Shown: positions 23,480 to 34,527, counted from the stretch's first letter. The stretch is 64,000 nucleotides of DNA from Capsicum annuum (GCF_002878395.1 NC_061118.1:85882521-85946520); one strand, 5' to 3'. A program made the numbers and translations. Notes: a model not told the origin generated them from the letters alone.

Positions 23480-24100
23480 CTTCATGAATTTTGAATATCC
23501 TGGCATTTGCTCCAATGAATCTACAAGTAGGATGTTGACTGATAGTTATTTTAGTATTGACAAAAACTTTTGATACTTACCATTTTCTTGTTTTTTTTCC
23601 AGCCTTTGAGGAAAAGGAAGAAGAGTTTTTGGAATGCTCTTTAACACAGGTTCATTAACCTTCTCTTTTTCTTTATCTTTTTTTGTATTACTTTCAACAT
23701 CAACAGGGTCATCATCGTTCTTTTTCTCATCTACAACTGTTACAGGTGGGTCTATGGTGGTTTTTACCACTTTGAGTGGTAATGTCATGGTAGTGACCAT
23801 CATTTTTTAGATTTGCAACCATTATGCTAGGAAAAGTGTCAAGTTGTCTTTGATTTAATATGACCGACACTTGGACTTGATACTGCTCCAGTTGTTTGAT
23901 TGATGTATCATATGACTCAACTTTATGATTTAGCCCAGATAGATCTGCCTTAATGTTCTTAAGACAGCTCTCTTGACTTTCTTTCCCTTTGACCAATTTT
24001 GGAAATATTGTCTCTACTCTAGACTCGCCTGGAAATATTGTCTCTTGACATTCTTTATCAAAACTATGATTTAAAACCTTATGGAATTCTTCAGTTAAAT
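23480..24100 (-). pseudogene. Gag C-terminal part of element B
   Basis: The minus strand reads MVKGKESQESCLKNIKADLSG, then NHKVESYDTSIKQLEQ and HDITTQSGK (about 23996-23775), which parallels SQLNEMVTSHSVSIK..TIVTRRG in A2 (9940-10140). A charged stretch with DPVDVESNTKKDKEKEKVNEP follows (about 23725-23650), then KFLSILK at the gag-protease border. A 30-bp tandem duplication (ggaaatattgtctct) lies at about 24000-24045. The gag core is missing between this part and the N-terminal part, replaced by foreign LTR sequence. Confidence 0.65.
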
Positions 24101-24235
24101 TCTACATATGATCTATTTTTTAAAATTTTTATTCAGTGCTTATAGCAGGTACCAGCTTATGGGTTAGCTTGTGGTTCCTCGGGACTATAAGCACCATGTG
24201 GCTCCTAGGGTGTACTCTCGGGGCATTAAAATTGT
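24101..24235 (+). repeat. Short 3' end of a chromovirus LTR inside gag of B
   Basis: The plus strand reads ttcagtgcttatagcaggta ..., then gggttagcttgtggt, ataagcaccatgtgg and ggggcattaaa. These blocks match in order the last ~120 bp of the LTRs of D (31805-31904, gtgctcacagcaggtacc, gggttagcttgtggtc, gtaagcacc) and I (50785-50861, gggttagcttgtggtc, gagcaccatgtag, ggggcatta). No other part of such an element is next to it. The following 24236-24411 is unassigned. Confidence 0.7.
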
Positions 24236-24411
24236 CTAGTACTTTTGGGTTATTTAGTCATAGTTAGGAGAATGTACAGACTTAATTTGTATTTTTGGTT
24301 TGGAGGTTCTTGTGGAGAGTGTTGGGATCTCATGGGTGTCTTATTTTGGCTCTTATCTTTCTTTAGATTCGTGTATCTCTTATAGACTTGCTTGGTTTCC
24401 ACTAATTATCT

Positions 24412-24715
24412 TTATTTTTCTCTTGAGCTATGGCTAAGAGGTTTGTCTCCTGGCCATGGTGGGCTTGAAATGCTCGTTACAGCCAGGCCTGGGTTTAGAT
24501 CATGACTATATATATTCCCCATAATAATGGACCTATGGTAAAAAGTGGGTTGATCATTCGGTGGTGGAGGAGGAGTCATATTATAAGGGTCTTGAACCCC
24601 AGCTGGAACACCACCACGAACTTGATCTACCATCCTTCGTGGTGTTTAAAAAATTCTTTTTGGCTCTAGATCAAAAGAGAGTAAGGGATTGCCTCTTCTC
24701 CTAGTATTTGACATA
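24412..24715 (-). pseudogene. Gag N-terminal part of element B
   Basis: The minus strand starts MSNTRRRGNPLLSFDLEPKR (about 24711-24655), then, past a stop, RRMVDQVRGGVPAGVQDPY and a proline-rich PPPPPNDQPTFYHRS. It lies about 80 bp inside the PBS, as expected for the start of gag. The proline-rich N-terminal segment is common in Athila-type gag. It ends where foreign sequence begins. Confidence 0.55.
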
Positions 24716-24793
24716 CAATAGGCATATGCTAAATCAATAATAGAAAATAAACCAGTGAACTTCACCAAATTCAATCAAAAAATTACATTGTCT

Positions 24794-24811
24794 TCCCTAG
24801 CAACGACGCCA
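24794..24811 (-). promoter_or_regulatory. Primer-binding site, tRNA-Asp type (element B)
   Basis: The minus strand reads TGGCGTCGTTGCTAGGGA, close to the TGGCGCCGTTGCCGGGGA site of Athila/Tat elements, complementary to the 3' end of tRNA-Asp. Three differences from that form, all transitions typical of decay. Confidence 0.85.
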
Positions 24812-24826
24812 AAATTTAAGGTTATA

Positions 24827-25245
24827 CAAAACTAACCTCTTAAAGAAGTATGCAGCGGTCAATGCCAAATATAGTAACCCAACTAGGTTGGGGTCAAACC
24901 CATAGGAAAGATGCTGAATAGTTGCTTAACTTGATGTAATTCACAAGCAGTGTAATAAAATAAATTGAGACTTTTGGAAGTAATCAGTAGGTAGTAACTG
25001 AACTTGAGTTCTTTGAGTTGTAAACAATAGAAGATAAACACTAGGACTGTGTTCTCCTTGGCTTCTTAACTCCATAAGTTTATCATGTTCAATCCACTTA
25101 TTTTGTTGCTTTGTATGTAAAGTCAACAAGCTATGTATTACCAACAGTTTTGTCAACATGTTCATAAATCTCACCTTTTACCTTGTGGGTCTCAGGGCGT
25201 AAACTTATTTCTTCTTGTCTATGACTTCAGTCCAACTATTACCTT
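24827..25245 (-). repeat. Truncated 5' LTR of element B
   Basis: This matches the last ~420 bp of the 3' LTR (13016-13440), including CTAGTTGGGTTACTATATTTG and ACCCACAAGGTAAA. The match stops near 25245 after the tctatgacttcagt block, and the sequence then becomes the gag of another element. The U3 and TATA part is lost. Confidence 0.8.
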
Positions 25246-26286
25246 CTGCGTATCTATAACTAAACTCTCTTGCCCTACAAACCCATAGCCTTTACCTTCT
25301 CAACACCACCCACCAACAAATGCTTAATCAGCAAATCCATTTGAGTTTTTATGTGAGCCTTGTCTTGGTCATATTATTCTTTCCTTCAGCATTGTTCCTA
25401 TGGCATAACCATAGTGTAAGTGTTGATTGCAACTTTAGAATACCTAGTATGCTAATCTATGCTCATTTTAGTCACGCTCTCACAATTATAATTGCTTCTG
25501 TGAAAGTCATTTCCATAAAAGCTCCACCTATCATATTACCCACCATTGGCTTAGTGTTCGAATTAAGAGACATATAGAAGGTCTCCATCAAGTATTCATC
25601 TTCAAACTTATGATTATGACATTGGTCAATTTCTTCTTGAACCTCAGCCACGTCTCTTGAAGTGCTTCAATCGGTAGTTACCTAAAGTTACTTATTTTGG
25701 CCTAAACTATAACATCCTGGAAGGCAGAAAGAACCTTTCTAGAAAAGCTCCTTTCAATTGCCTTTAGTTTGTAATAGAATCACATGCCAGCTTATTTAAC
25801 CACAATATTGCCTCCCTAAATAGATACAATAGAAACAACCTCAATCGAACAATATTCTAGCTAACTCCTGGAAAATCAAAGGACTTGTAGATCCTTATGA
25901 AATTCATTAAGCTTATATTTAAATCATTACCCGCCATCCCTCCAAATAAACCCTTTAGATTCTATAATTATATCATGTTAATAGTAAAATTGAACTTAGC
26001 TCCAGATCTAGTAGTGGTAGAACAATTGCTCCAGTGGAGCCATCCCCATCTAAATTAGCCTCATCTTCATCATCGAGGTCAAAGTGTATAGGAGGTTATT
26101 GCTGCCCACTACCTCTTTATTATTAATGTTGGTTGGTTAAAGAAATATTAAAATTAGATATGCATCCTTATCATCACCCAAATTATCAACGTCTTGTACA
26201 TTTTCTAGTGTATTTAGATTTTGTTGATGCACTTTATTAGCAGCAAGTGCAGCAAGCCTTGTTGCTTTATGCTATTGTGCATCCAT
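25246..26286 (-). pseudogene. Gag of Athila-like element C, truncated
   Basis: The minus strand starts with ATG at 26286 (MDAQ, a stop, HKATRLAALAANKVHQQN), then ENVQDVDNLGDD and PIHFDLDDEDEANLDGDG (about 26095-26040). The capsid core is worn, and ETFYMSLNSNTKPMVGN then MIGGAFMEMTFTEAIIIV is readable at about 25590-25450, matching the FYRSLGPENR..AGG.FM..TY.EA region of plant gag. It ends where element B's LTR begins. Protease and pol of C are not found in the window. Confidence 0.65.
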
Positions 26287-26459
26287 ATTTTTCTCAAAGT
26301 TCTTTATAGTTCTGGGTCATGAGTTAATGATGGCTAAAATTAAAGTGGAGTACTTGGAATGAACAACTAGTACCGTACAAATTACAGAAACAACAAACAA
26401 AAATAAAATTAAGAAAAGGGCTAAACAATAAATACACACAACAACTTAACAGACATCGT

Positions 26460-26477
26460 ATCCCGCCAACGGCTCCA
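26460..26477 (-). promoter_or_regulatory. Primer-binding site, tRNA-Asp type (element C)
   Basis: The minus strand reads TGGAGCCGTTGGCGGGA then TACGATG, one step from TGGCGCCGTTG-CCGGGGA. It is 170 bp upstream of the gag start of C and a few bases past the LTR end. Confidence 0.8.
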
Positions 26478-26484
26478 AAATTTG

Positions 26485-27753
26485 GTAGACTAAAATTATG
26501 ACTCCATTAAGAAGCGTAAGTAGTCATTCTTAGATCTATAATCCAACAAAATTTTTGGTCAAATCCCACAGAGAGTATGATGATAACTAAGTCGAATGTA
26601 ATTCAAGCGACTATCAGTCAACAATTTTTATGAAACTGGGGGGAGGGGATTTATAAATGATTTTTAATGAAGATTCAAACTTTTTCAACTAACCAGGGTT
26701 AAATTTATTGATTATTTATCAATAGAAAAACCAAACTAGGACGTTTTCAGCATGGCTTTTTATCACTTTTGGATTAAAGTCAATAGTGAATTCATATCTA
26801 CACAAGTAAATGTCAAGAGATCTAGTTCAAATGTTCACCTAAATGTTTATCAAACTAAACAAGTGTACCTTTAATTCTTTTGAACTTAAAAAGATAGTTA
26901 GCCTCAAATCAATTAATCTCATTGGAGCATTACTTATTAGACAAAGGTTAAAAACTCTGAATTCTTGTTATTAAACCCTTTTTTAGATTTTGGCCACTTT
27001 GTTTAAGAAATTCAAACCTAAGACTTATTCTAATATTTGCAACCATAAAAATCTATAATAATGAGAGGAGTGACAATATACCCACCTAGAAGTTAACCAT
27101 AAAATCCATTTTCATCCATGGATTTGACAACCCTAGTTATATAGTTTTTGGCCACACCTAGTTGTTCTGAAGAAGGAAGAAATATATTTGATGAATGAGA
27201 AATTAATTCTTACAAATATTAAATTTGGGGAAACCAAGAAATAGCATACGAATCCAAAACATATTTTCTATGGAAAGTTATAATATAAAAATATTCAAAG
27301 TATGGAAAAAGATGTCTCAAAAAGACCTAGTAGCAGCTATTTATAGTAAGGGGAAACTTGTATTTTAAATTAAATTTGGAAATGTCCCACTCAAAGTTGA
27401 CGACGACGTTGACAACGCGTCAATGCTGGTTGTCACTTCATTTATTCTTGATTTAATTTCTACTTAATATAATTAACATTATTGGTATCGTGTACCTTGA
27501 GGTTGATGATGAGGTTGACATCTTATCACTTAAGTCATCACAGAGTTGATATCTTTTATCTTAATCCGTCACTTAGTAATTATTTACTCAGTTGTTTAGT
27601 TTTTAGTAAAATATCTCATAGTGTCTACGTAATACCCTTTTCTGCACACTAAAAGTAATAATGATTAAAACCAGTACAAGTTTCTTGAGAACTCACAAGT
27701 ATTTTATTTCAACCTCAAAATATTGGGTATTTTATTTTTGACCTTCTCATGTT
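26485..27753 (-). repeat. LTR of element C
   Basis: It lies directly upstream (minus strand) of a tRNA-Asp PBS. It contains a TATA box and, upstream of it, words of the gttgacgacgacgttgac type (27394-27425) and gttgatgatgaggttgac (27503-27520). The U3 start cannot be fixed: the plus-strand LTR of E begins at 27754. Confidence 0.65.
27337..27346 (-). promoter_or_regulatory. TATA box of LTR C
   Basis: The minus strand reads ACTATAAATAGCTGC, a near-perfect plant TATA box, about 55 bp downstream of the repeated tgacgacgacg words. Confidence 0.65.
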
Positions 27754-28897
27754 TGAAATATCAAAGGGTAACCCAATAGAGTTTTAGAATATTCAGAAGG
27801 GGTTTGAGTTATGCTTGGGTCATAGAGGCAGTAACCCTCCATGATAGCCCCGTGTTACGGAGGCTAGTCTCTACGATAGCCTCCACATCACAGAGGCTAG
27901 GTATCCATGATAGGATATGAGGCATGGAGGATATCCTCCGCGATGAGGTCTGTGCCACAGACCTATGTAAATTTTGGTTATTTTATTTTATTTTAACTGG
28001 GATGAAGGGTAATGAGGTCCTTTCACTTATAAAGGACCTTTAAACATTACATAAGCATATTCTCATCAGTTTTAATGACAAAATATCAATTATTCACTAT
28101 CAAACTCCAAACCCCGAGAAAGCATAAGGGTTTAAGCTTACAATCATAATTTAGGTTCTAAATTCTCAATTATTCATAAATCTTTTGTGTCTAAGGCATG
28201 TATTTCTTTCCTCTATACGTGTATTTTATTATTGGCATGAAATTGGTTATTATTCATGGTGTTGATAATGGGTTTTGAACAATGGGTTGAGAGTTTTGAA
28301 TGTGGTTGGCTTAAATGTTTTTCATGGTTTATTATGCATTAATTACACTTTATTTAATGATTTGGAAAACTGTGGGATGCATGAGAAGGGTAATTAAACT
28401 AAGGGATCATGGTTAATCCCTAATATGATGAGTTTGCCTTGATATATGGTGTTTGAAATTATGTGCCCTCAACTTGTTTATAAAATTGACAATGAATATG
28501 ATTTTGTCTCATAGTTTGACTATTCTTGGAATTATTCCATTACATAAATGGTGAAAGGAACATGAATTGGTTTTAATTGGTTTCAAATGATTTTACAAAG
28601 GCCTTGGTCACCACAATTTTGGTTTAATGGTTTCATATGGTATTAAGGAAAAGACTTGTAAGCTCTAATTTTTGGTATAACGATATCAATGGGAAATGCC
28701 AATTAAAAGACTCCTTGGTAAATTGTTGGGAATGTGTAGGTTGTTTTAACATAGGCTTAAAGGGGGTTGTGTTGAAAAGCTGTGGAAGGTGAATCTCTTG
28801 GGGGATCGAAACTGGAAACTCATGTTTGCCGATATGTGGTTTGGTCATAGTGACCATGTAGATGAGACATACTTTAAATTTTAGGGATGGCATTAGT
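27754..28897 (+). repeat. 5' LTR of chromovirus E, first part
   Basis: The start TGAAATATC..GGGTAAC lines up with the starts of LTR J (TGAAACATCC) and G (TATAACACCCTGGGTTAC). It carries ggaggctagtctctacgatagcctcc-like dyad words at about 27820-27965 and a TATA box. Its downstream part (GGAAACTCATGTTTGCCGATATG, about 28813-28835) matches G (about 42360). It stops at 28897 and resumes at 39146: element D is inserted in it. Confidence 0.75.
28028..28033 (+). promoter_or_regulatory. TATA box of LTR E
   Basis: CTTATAAAGGACC, 60-70 bp downstream of the last dyad word in U3. Motif and position only. Confidence 0.6.
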
Positions 28898-29129
28898 TGT
28901 GGTAGCCCGTACTAATCTTAGCTCAATTCAGATTTTAGTTGCATGCATGAGTGGCTTTAGGCTTGAAATTTTCACTAAATGTTGAGGACTTAGTCATTTT
29001 CAAGACCCTCTAACTTCGACAATTTTTATCCAACCTCGAGATATTGATTTTTAAGTTTCTTCATGTTCAGGGATGTAAAAGGTTTGCCTCGAAGGAATTT
29101 CAGATTTTTTTAGTAAGGTTTGGGTCATA

Positions 29130-30360
29130 TGATGTTGGGCGTATTTATACGTCTAAGCACCATAACTTACCCATGTTTTAGCTAAGTTTTGAGGATAAAA
29201 TACATAATTCTTGAACTTTTTCTATTTTTAGTTAAGTGAGCTGACCTATGTGATTAGCATGCTTTTCAGGTACTAATGAGGAAGATTATGACACTTTGGG
29301 GACCTGTGGATAGCAAAGGAAACTTCACATAAAAGGAAAATAGTTTTTGGACTGAATGTGATATATGGAAACTTTTTCCCGGGCAAACTCAATATTTTTA
29401 AATAGTTAAGGATGCAATAGCAATTTATTGGAGAAGGATGTTATTAAAAGCCTTATGGCTGAATTTTTAGGGATTCATTATTCTGTATTATTTTGAAAAT
29501 AAGAGAAAGCGGCTTATCCTGAGGAGAAAGAGAGAGAAACGTTTTTCTCTCTTATTTTCTCTATTCATCTTCGCCACCAAGATCGTTTAAGTTTTGGTAT
29601 GATGAATATTTCTATTGTGATTTCCATTTTATTCATGAGTAGCTAAGTTTATTTGTTAGGGTTATGGAAACCTTGTAGTATACTCTCTATTGCTATGGGT
29701 TTTTGAATTTATGATGTGTTAATTCACTTATATCATTACTCTCTTCATTATGATTGAATTCTCGTGGTTGCAAACATAGGGAATGTGCCATTATAGTAAT
29801 AACTTGTTCGATAGAAAAGTTACTATTTGGAAAAGATAGCAGAGATAAGAAAATAGAGTTTCCAACCTCTATTTTACACGTTAATGCCTTAGCAGGATTA
29901 ACTACTTGGAGAGTTCGTATGATTGGTTGTACACTTTGGAGTCGAGAGAACTAAGGTGAATAAATCCTTGATGGTTGAGAAACACTTGGATTTAGAATTA
30001 AAATACATCTCTCTATAAGTGCATGCATGTATAAATCCTTATTACTCATAGTTAATAGAGAAGTAAAAGCTACAAGGTGGACATAACCCTAACTTGTCAT
30101 TCTCTGTGATCAAATATTAATACACATATTGCTTCACTGTTATATTGTAACTATCATTTGAAATTTAAACCAAAACCCCCCATTCAGGAACCTCTGACCA
30201 ACAGTCCAGTAACAACCACAACACTTAGTAACACAGTATTCCCTGTGGGATTCTACACACACAGTATTCCCTGTGGGATTCTACACCCAACCTGGTTGGG
30301 TTCTATATTTGACAGCGACCGCTTACTCTCTCATAAGAGAGGTGTAATTTCGGCGTATCA
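29130..30360 (+). repeat. Solo LTR F, Athila-like, inserted in the left LTR of D
   Basis: It starts TGATGTTGGGCG and ends CGGCGTATCA. Flanking 5 bp are TCATA (29125-29129) and TCGTG (30361-30365). The uninterrupted right LTR of D has TCATG at this spot (about 37072), so each copy has one change. The end carries the family signature GGGTTCTATATTTGACA (30297-30313). No internal sequence or PBS, so a solo LTR left by LTR-LTR recombination. Confidence 0.9.
30231..30286. repeat. 28-bp tandem duplication in solo LTR F
   Basis: acacagtattccctgtggg (and on through attctac) occurs at 30231 and again at 30259 with no visible difference, just before the LTR end signature. Confidence 0.9.
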
Positions 30361-31910
30361 TCGTGTTTGGATTAGAAAACCAGGGGTTTACAATGATAAT
30401 CCTACATGATAGCATTATTCCTGATGTCGTGCAGACTGTATCATACTAAGAGAAATCAATAACTATAATAACACTACATCACGGTGAACCTATTGCGTCC
30501 AGTTCTGAATTTAAATGAATGAGGGGCAATTGGGTCTTTTCCCCCTTAATCCAATTTTTCATATCATGACTTGGGGCATCATCTAGGGCATTATTTGTCC
30601 TTCTTCTCCAATTCCTCCCAAGAAAACTCTCCCCTTTCCCGAAGGACAAAATTGAGTTCCTTTATCCCCAAAAAATGAAGAATTCAAGTTCTCCAAGTTC
30701 AACAACATTCAAGAAAGCATCAAGATTAGTGCTTTCCTTTCACGTTAAGAATCTTAAGGTATGTGGGGGTTTCATTCATGGGTCATTTTTACCCGTGGAT
30801 CCCAAAAACCCTCTTTTAAATTAAAGAATGGATTTTTCTATTATTTTGGTATTTTTCATGTTCAAGATGATTTTAATTCATGTTTTCCTTGATAATTTAA
30901 TTCAATTCAGCCCATGTATGATCCCATAAAATAATTGATTTACTCATGCTTTAAATCTCACTTTCCCATGTCTTATTCAAGTGAATTTCATGTTGTTGAT
31001 TTCTCTTTTTTAGAATATCCTTATGTTCAAGTGCACGTTTTCCACAAGTTTGGTGAAAGGTTTATGTCTTTGGTTAAACCATGATTCCATACAACAGTTT
31101 TAAGCTTAAATGTCATATTTTATGATTATTCAGTGTTGGTAGTTTATGAACACCAGTTACTTACGTGTTTTAAATGATTTTATATTTTTTAGTAATGATT
31201 AAGTTAAATTATGAATATTCCTATTTAGTCAATTGAAATGATCATGATGAGGACTATAAGAAATTATGTTTAGTTAACCTTAGTTCAGTTCAGTGCTATT
31301 CTCAGTTCAATTAGGAGTAGCATTTAGCACCGAGCAAATGTAGGGATAGTGGCTTCCCCATCAGTTAGGCAGAGTCATTAGTAGTTGTCCCTATATCCAA
31401 TAACTGCGTAGACAGCATAGGATATGAGGAGTCACCCATCAATTTAGGCTTGACTTCCTCACAGGGGTCACCCGTAACTTTAAGCTTGACACCCTGGTCC
31501 TTTGAGACATCAGATTAGTAGATCCACATAGCCAGTATTAGTACTCGTGGCATGGTACTGACAATATTTAGTTGGGGTTCTGTCCCATCAACTCCTCAGT
31601 AATTTTAGAGGCTTTTAGACAATAGACAGTCAGGCAGGCAGTTAGTCAATTACCAGTTCTTTCATTACTATTTTGTCGTTCAGATAGGCGATGGGCTTTT
31701 AGTATTCATCAGAAGTTTTAGAATTATGATGTAATCATATCTTAGTATTCAAATTGGTAATACTTTAGTAGTTTATCTTCCACATACATCTTATATTATT
31801 ATTTTATTCAGTGCTCACAGCAGGTACCAGCTAATGGGTTAGCTTGTGGTCACTTGTGATCGTAAGCACCGTTGTCGCGACTAGGGGTAACTTTAGGTCA
31901 TGAAAAAACT

Positions 31911-31923
31911 TGGTATCAGAGCC
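31911..31923 (+). promoter_or_regulatory. Primer-binding site, initiator tRNA-Met type (element D)
   Basis: TGGTATCAGAGCC, the standard chromovirus PBS, a few bases past the LTR end. The leader from here to the gag start at 32129 holds nothing else recognisable. Confidence 0.9.
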
Positions 31924-32128
31924 TAAGGTTTTAAAGTATCATAGTAAGTATGAAAGCTACGTTGAGAACAGTCTTATGCATGGGTGTGAAGCACGCCACA
32001 CTTATAAACAAGATGCTATGAAATGTTTTAAGAAAGTTTCCCTTCTTTCAATATTCATATTGTGTGAAAGAGCATGAGCTCTTTTTAATCTCTCGTTATA
32101 AGTCATCCTTCATTCCATTTACATAAAA

Positions 32129-33230
32129 TGCCTCCCAGAAGAAATAATTAAAGAAGAAATAGGGATCAGCCTGCATACCCACCTATTTAAGAAGATCCCC
32201 TGAATGAAACTGTCTTCTATGCTGAATTCAGGGCTGATTTCACTACCTTAGCCTACTTCGTAGCTTCCCAAAACAACCAATAAGATATTTCTCCATCCAA
32301 TTTAGTATAAAATACAGGTGCAATTAGAATTCAAGATTTCACTCGAATGAATCCCCCTTTGTTTTTAGGATCTAAGTCTGAAGAAGATCCACAGGATTTT
32401 TATTGATATGGTGAAAAAGGTGACTTATATTATGGGTATCACTTCAAGTAAGAGTGCAAAGTTGGCTACAAACCTGGTTTAAGCTATGAAAAGAAGACTA
32501 TGGTACTGATGCAGGGCCGGTAGAGTTGGAGAGTTTGCCATAGATTTCTTAGATAGATTATTTCCCTTAGAGTTAAGGGAAGCTAGGGTTCATGAGTTTA
32601 TTAATTTGCAGTAGGGTGATATGAGCATAATGGAATACTCACTCAAGTTCACTCAGTTGGCAAGGTATGCTCCTTCTGTTGTGGTGGATAATAGGTCTAA
32701 AATGAGTAAGTTTATGTTTGGTATATTTGATAGTGTTGTCAAGGAGTGTAGGACTGCCATGTTGATTAAGAAAATGGACCTATCTAGTCTTATAGTTCAA
32801 GCTCAGTATATTGATGAGGAAAAGTATAAGAATAAAAAGAGAGAGAGAGTAAAAGGGCCAGAAATAATAGTTTTAACTTTTCTCAACAAAGATTAGAAGG
32901 ATAGGGTGCTAGGCTCTAAGTACCAGAGTAGTGTGAATAGTGTTCACACAAATCCACTCTACAGAAAATATGGCAGGAATCATTAGGATGTGTGTAAGGA
33001 TGGAATTGATGTGTGTTTTGAATGTGTCCAGCCAACCACAAGATACGAGAGTGTATGGTAGTTGCGCAGAGGAGCAAAAGTGATCGCCAGCAAGGCCAGA
33101 CTACTTTTTCAATTGCTTTAGCAGGTCACCTGATTTAGTAGGGTGCCACCTCTAGCGAAAATAGTAGGCAATAATAAAACAAAATTTAAGCTCTCCAGAC
33201 TCGGTATGATTAGGAGAGTTCTCCTGATGT
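32129..33230 (+). pseudogene. Gag of element D, broken
   Basis: It starts MPPRRNN (32129), followed by a stop. It continues with DPLNETVFYAEFRADFTTLA and IQDFTRMNPPLFLGSKSEEDP (about 32325-32395), then after frameshifts FLDRLFPLELREARVHEFINLQ and, at 32621-32896, MSIMEYSLKFTQLARYAP..VVKECRTAMLIKKMDLSSL. The zinc knuckle region (about 32955-33060) reads CFECVQPT with the His and last Cys displaced. This is the Tekay-type gag and parallels both gag copies of element I. Confidence 0.8.
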
Positions 33231-33741
33231 GGTTATGGGTACGTTACAAATCTTTCATCTTCATGTGTATATTTTATTAGACCACTGAGCTTCACTTTTT
33301 TTATGACTCCTTCTATAGCATTTAATTTTGGTGTCAGTCCTGAATCTTTAGCAAAACCATTCTTAGTGTCTACCTCAGTAGGTAAATCTATCATAGCCAG
33401 ACAGGTACACAAAAATTGCCTATAGTATTTCAGAAACTTACCTCAGTTGATCTTGTAGAGCTAGAGATGACTTATTTTGAGGTTATTCTCAACATAGATT
33501 GACTTCACTCATGCATGCCTCAATTTACTGTAGAAATAAAGTCATTTAGTTTTAGTTTCCGAATTAACCAGTTATTAAATTGAGGAGTAATACCTATGTG
33601 CTTAGAGGTCAGATCATTTTTTATTTTAAAGAAAGAAAGATAATATCTAAGGGTTGTGTTTACCATCTTGTTCGAGTCACGGACTCTAGTTCTTAGACTC
33701 TGAGTCTTGAGTTTGTTTTAGCACTAAGGGAATTTCTAGAT
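33231..33741 (+). pseudogene. Aspartic protease of element D, broken
   Basis: TLQIFHLHVY (about 33240) is followed by LLDH, a stop, AS where relatives have LLDPGASLSFV, so the Asp is present but the next residues are destroyed. SPESLAKPFLVSTSVGKSIIARQV (about 33335-33405) and VDLVELEMTYFEVILNID (about 33440-33500) follow, as in the protease at 59895-60209. A stop replaces Trp in the DWL motif. Confidence 0.75.
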
Positions 33742-34527
33742 GTGTTCCCTGAAGATTTTCCCAGAGTTTTTCTCGAAAGGAAAATTAACTTCGGAATAGA
33801 TCTCCTTCTAGATACCCAACCTATCTCTATTCCATCCTATAGAATGGATCCATTTGAGCTTAAAAAGTTGAAAGAACAACTAAAAAATCTCTTAGATATG
33901 GGTTTCATTAGCCCAGTGTTTGTCCATGGTGCGCTCCAGAAATACACATCAACTAACGTCAGTTGAAAAAAATCACAACTAAGAATAAGTATCCACTTAC
34001 CAAAATTGATGACTTGTTCGACCATCTTCAAGGTGCCGGTTATTTCACTGAGATAGGCCTTAAATCTGGCTATAATCAGCTTAGATTCAAAGAATGTGAC
34101 ATTTAAAAGACAACTTTTAAACTCGGTATGGTCACATCAAATTCCTAGTTATATATTTTGGACTAACAAATGCCCCTGTGGCTTTCATGGACTTGATGAA
34201 TAGGGTGTTCAAGCAGTACTTGGACATGTTTATCATATTTTTTATTGATTATATCCTTGTCCATTCTCGTAGTAAGAATAGTCATGCAGACCATCCGAGA
34301 ATTATATTGTAGACCCTTAGAGCTCATTAGTTGTTTGTCAAGTTTACTAAGTGTGAATTTTGGCTAAAATTAGTATCTTTTCTTGGCCATATTGTTTATG
34401 GTGATGGCGTTAGAGTTGACCCTCAAAAGACTGAAGTAGTGAAAGAATGGCCTCGATCCATCTCTCCATCAGATATTTAGAGTTTCTTAGGTTTGGATGG
34501 CTATTGCAGATGGTTTTTTGAAGGTTT
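33742..34527 (+). pseudogene. Reverse transcriptase of element D, catalytic Asp lost
   Basis: MFPEDFPRVFLERKINFGIDL and TQPISIPSYRMDPFELKKLKEQL (33742-33895) form the RT entry. The VKKKDGSLRMCIDYR stretch is missing (about 33925-33955). KNKYPL-like sequence leads to [11 protein letters not shown] (about 34050-34085), where the catalytic Asp of KIDL is Gly. [15 protein letters not shown] (about 34160-34200) and [11 protein letters not shown] follow, where the second Asp of FIDD is Tyr. FLGHIVYGDGVRVDPQKTE and FLGLDGYCRWF close the domain. Several stops and frameshifts. Confidence 0.8.

Larger units (their letters stand above)
13016..25245 (-). mobile_element. Athila-like Ty3/gypsy retrotransposon B
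   Basis: Read from 25245 down: truncated 5' LTR, tRNA-Asp-type PBS, gag, protease, RT, RNase H, integrase, non-coding spacer with dyad words, extra post-integrase gene, 3' non-coding region, complete 3' LTR. The order gag-PR-RT-RH-IN is that of gypsy elements. PBS type, protease motif and post-integrase gene point to Athila. The internal region is about 10.2 kb. It is the least rearranged Athila-like copy here, but each gene has stops and the 5' LTR is cut after about 420 bp. Confidence 0.8.
28898..31904 (+). repeat. Left LTR of element D (interrupted by F)
   Basis: The start TGTGGTAGCC-CGTACTAATCTTAGCTC matches the right LTR start TGTAATACCACGTACTAATCATAGCTC (36836). Without F (29130-30360 and one target copy) it is about 1770 bp against 2310 bp for the right LTR. 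The difference is one gap: here ggtactgaca runs straight into agttggggttctg near 31563-31578, while the right LTR has about 540 bp between them (38272-38811). Confidence 0.85.
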
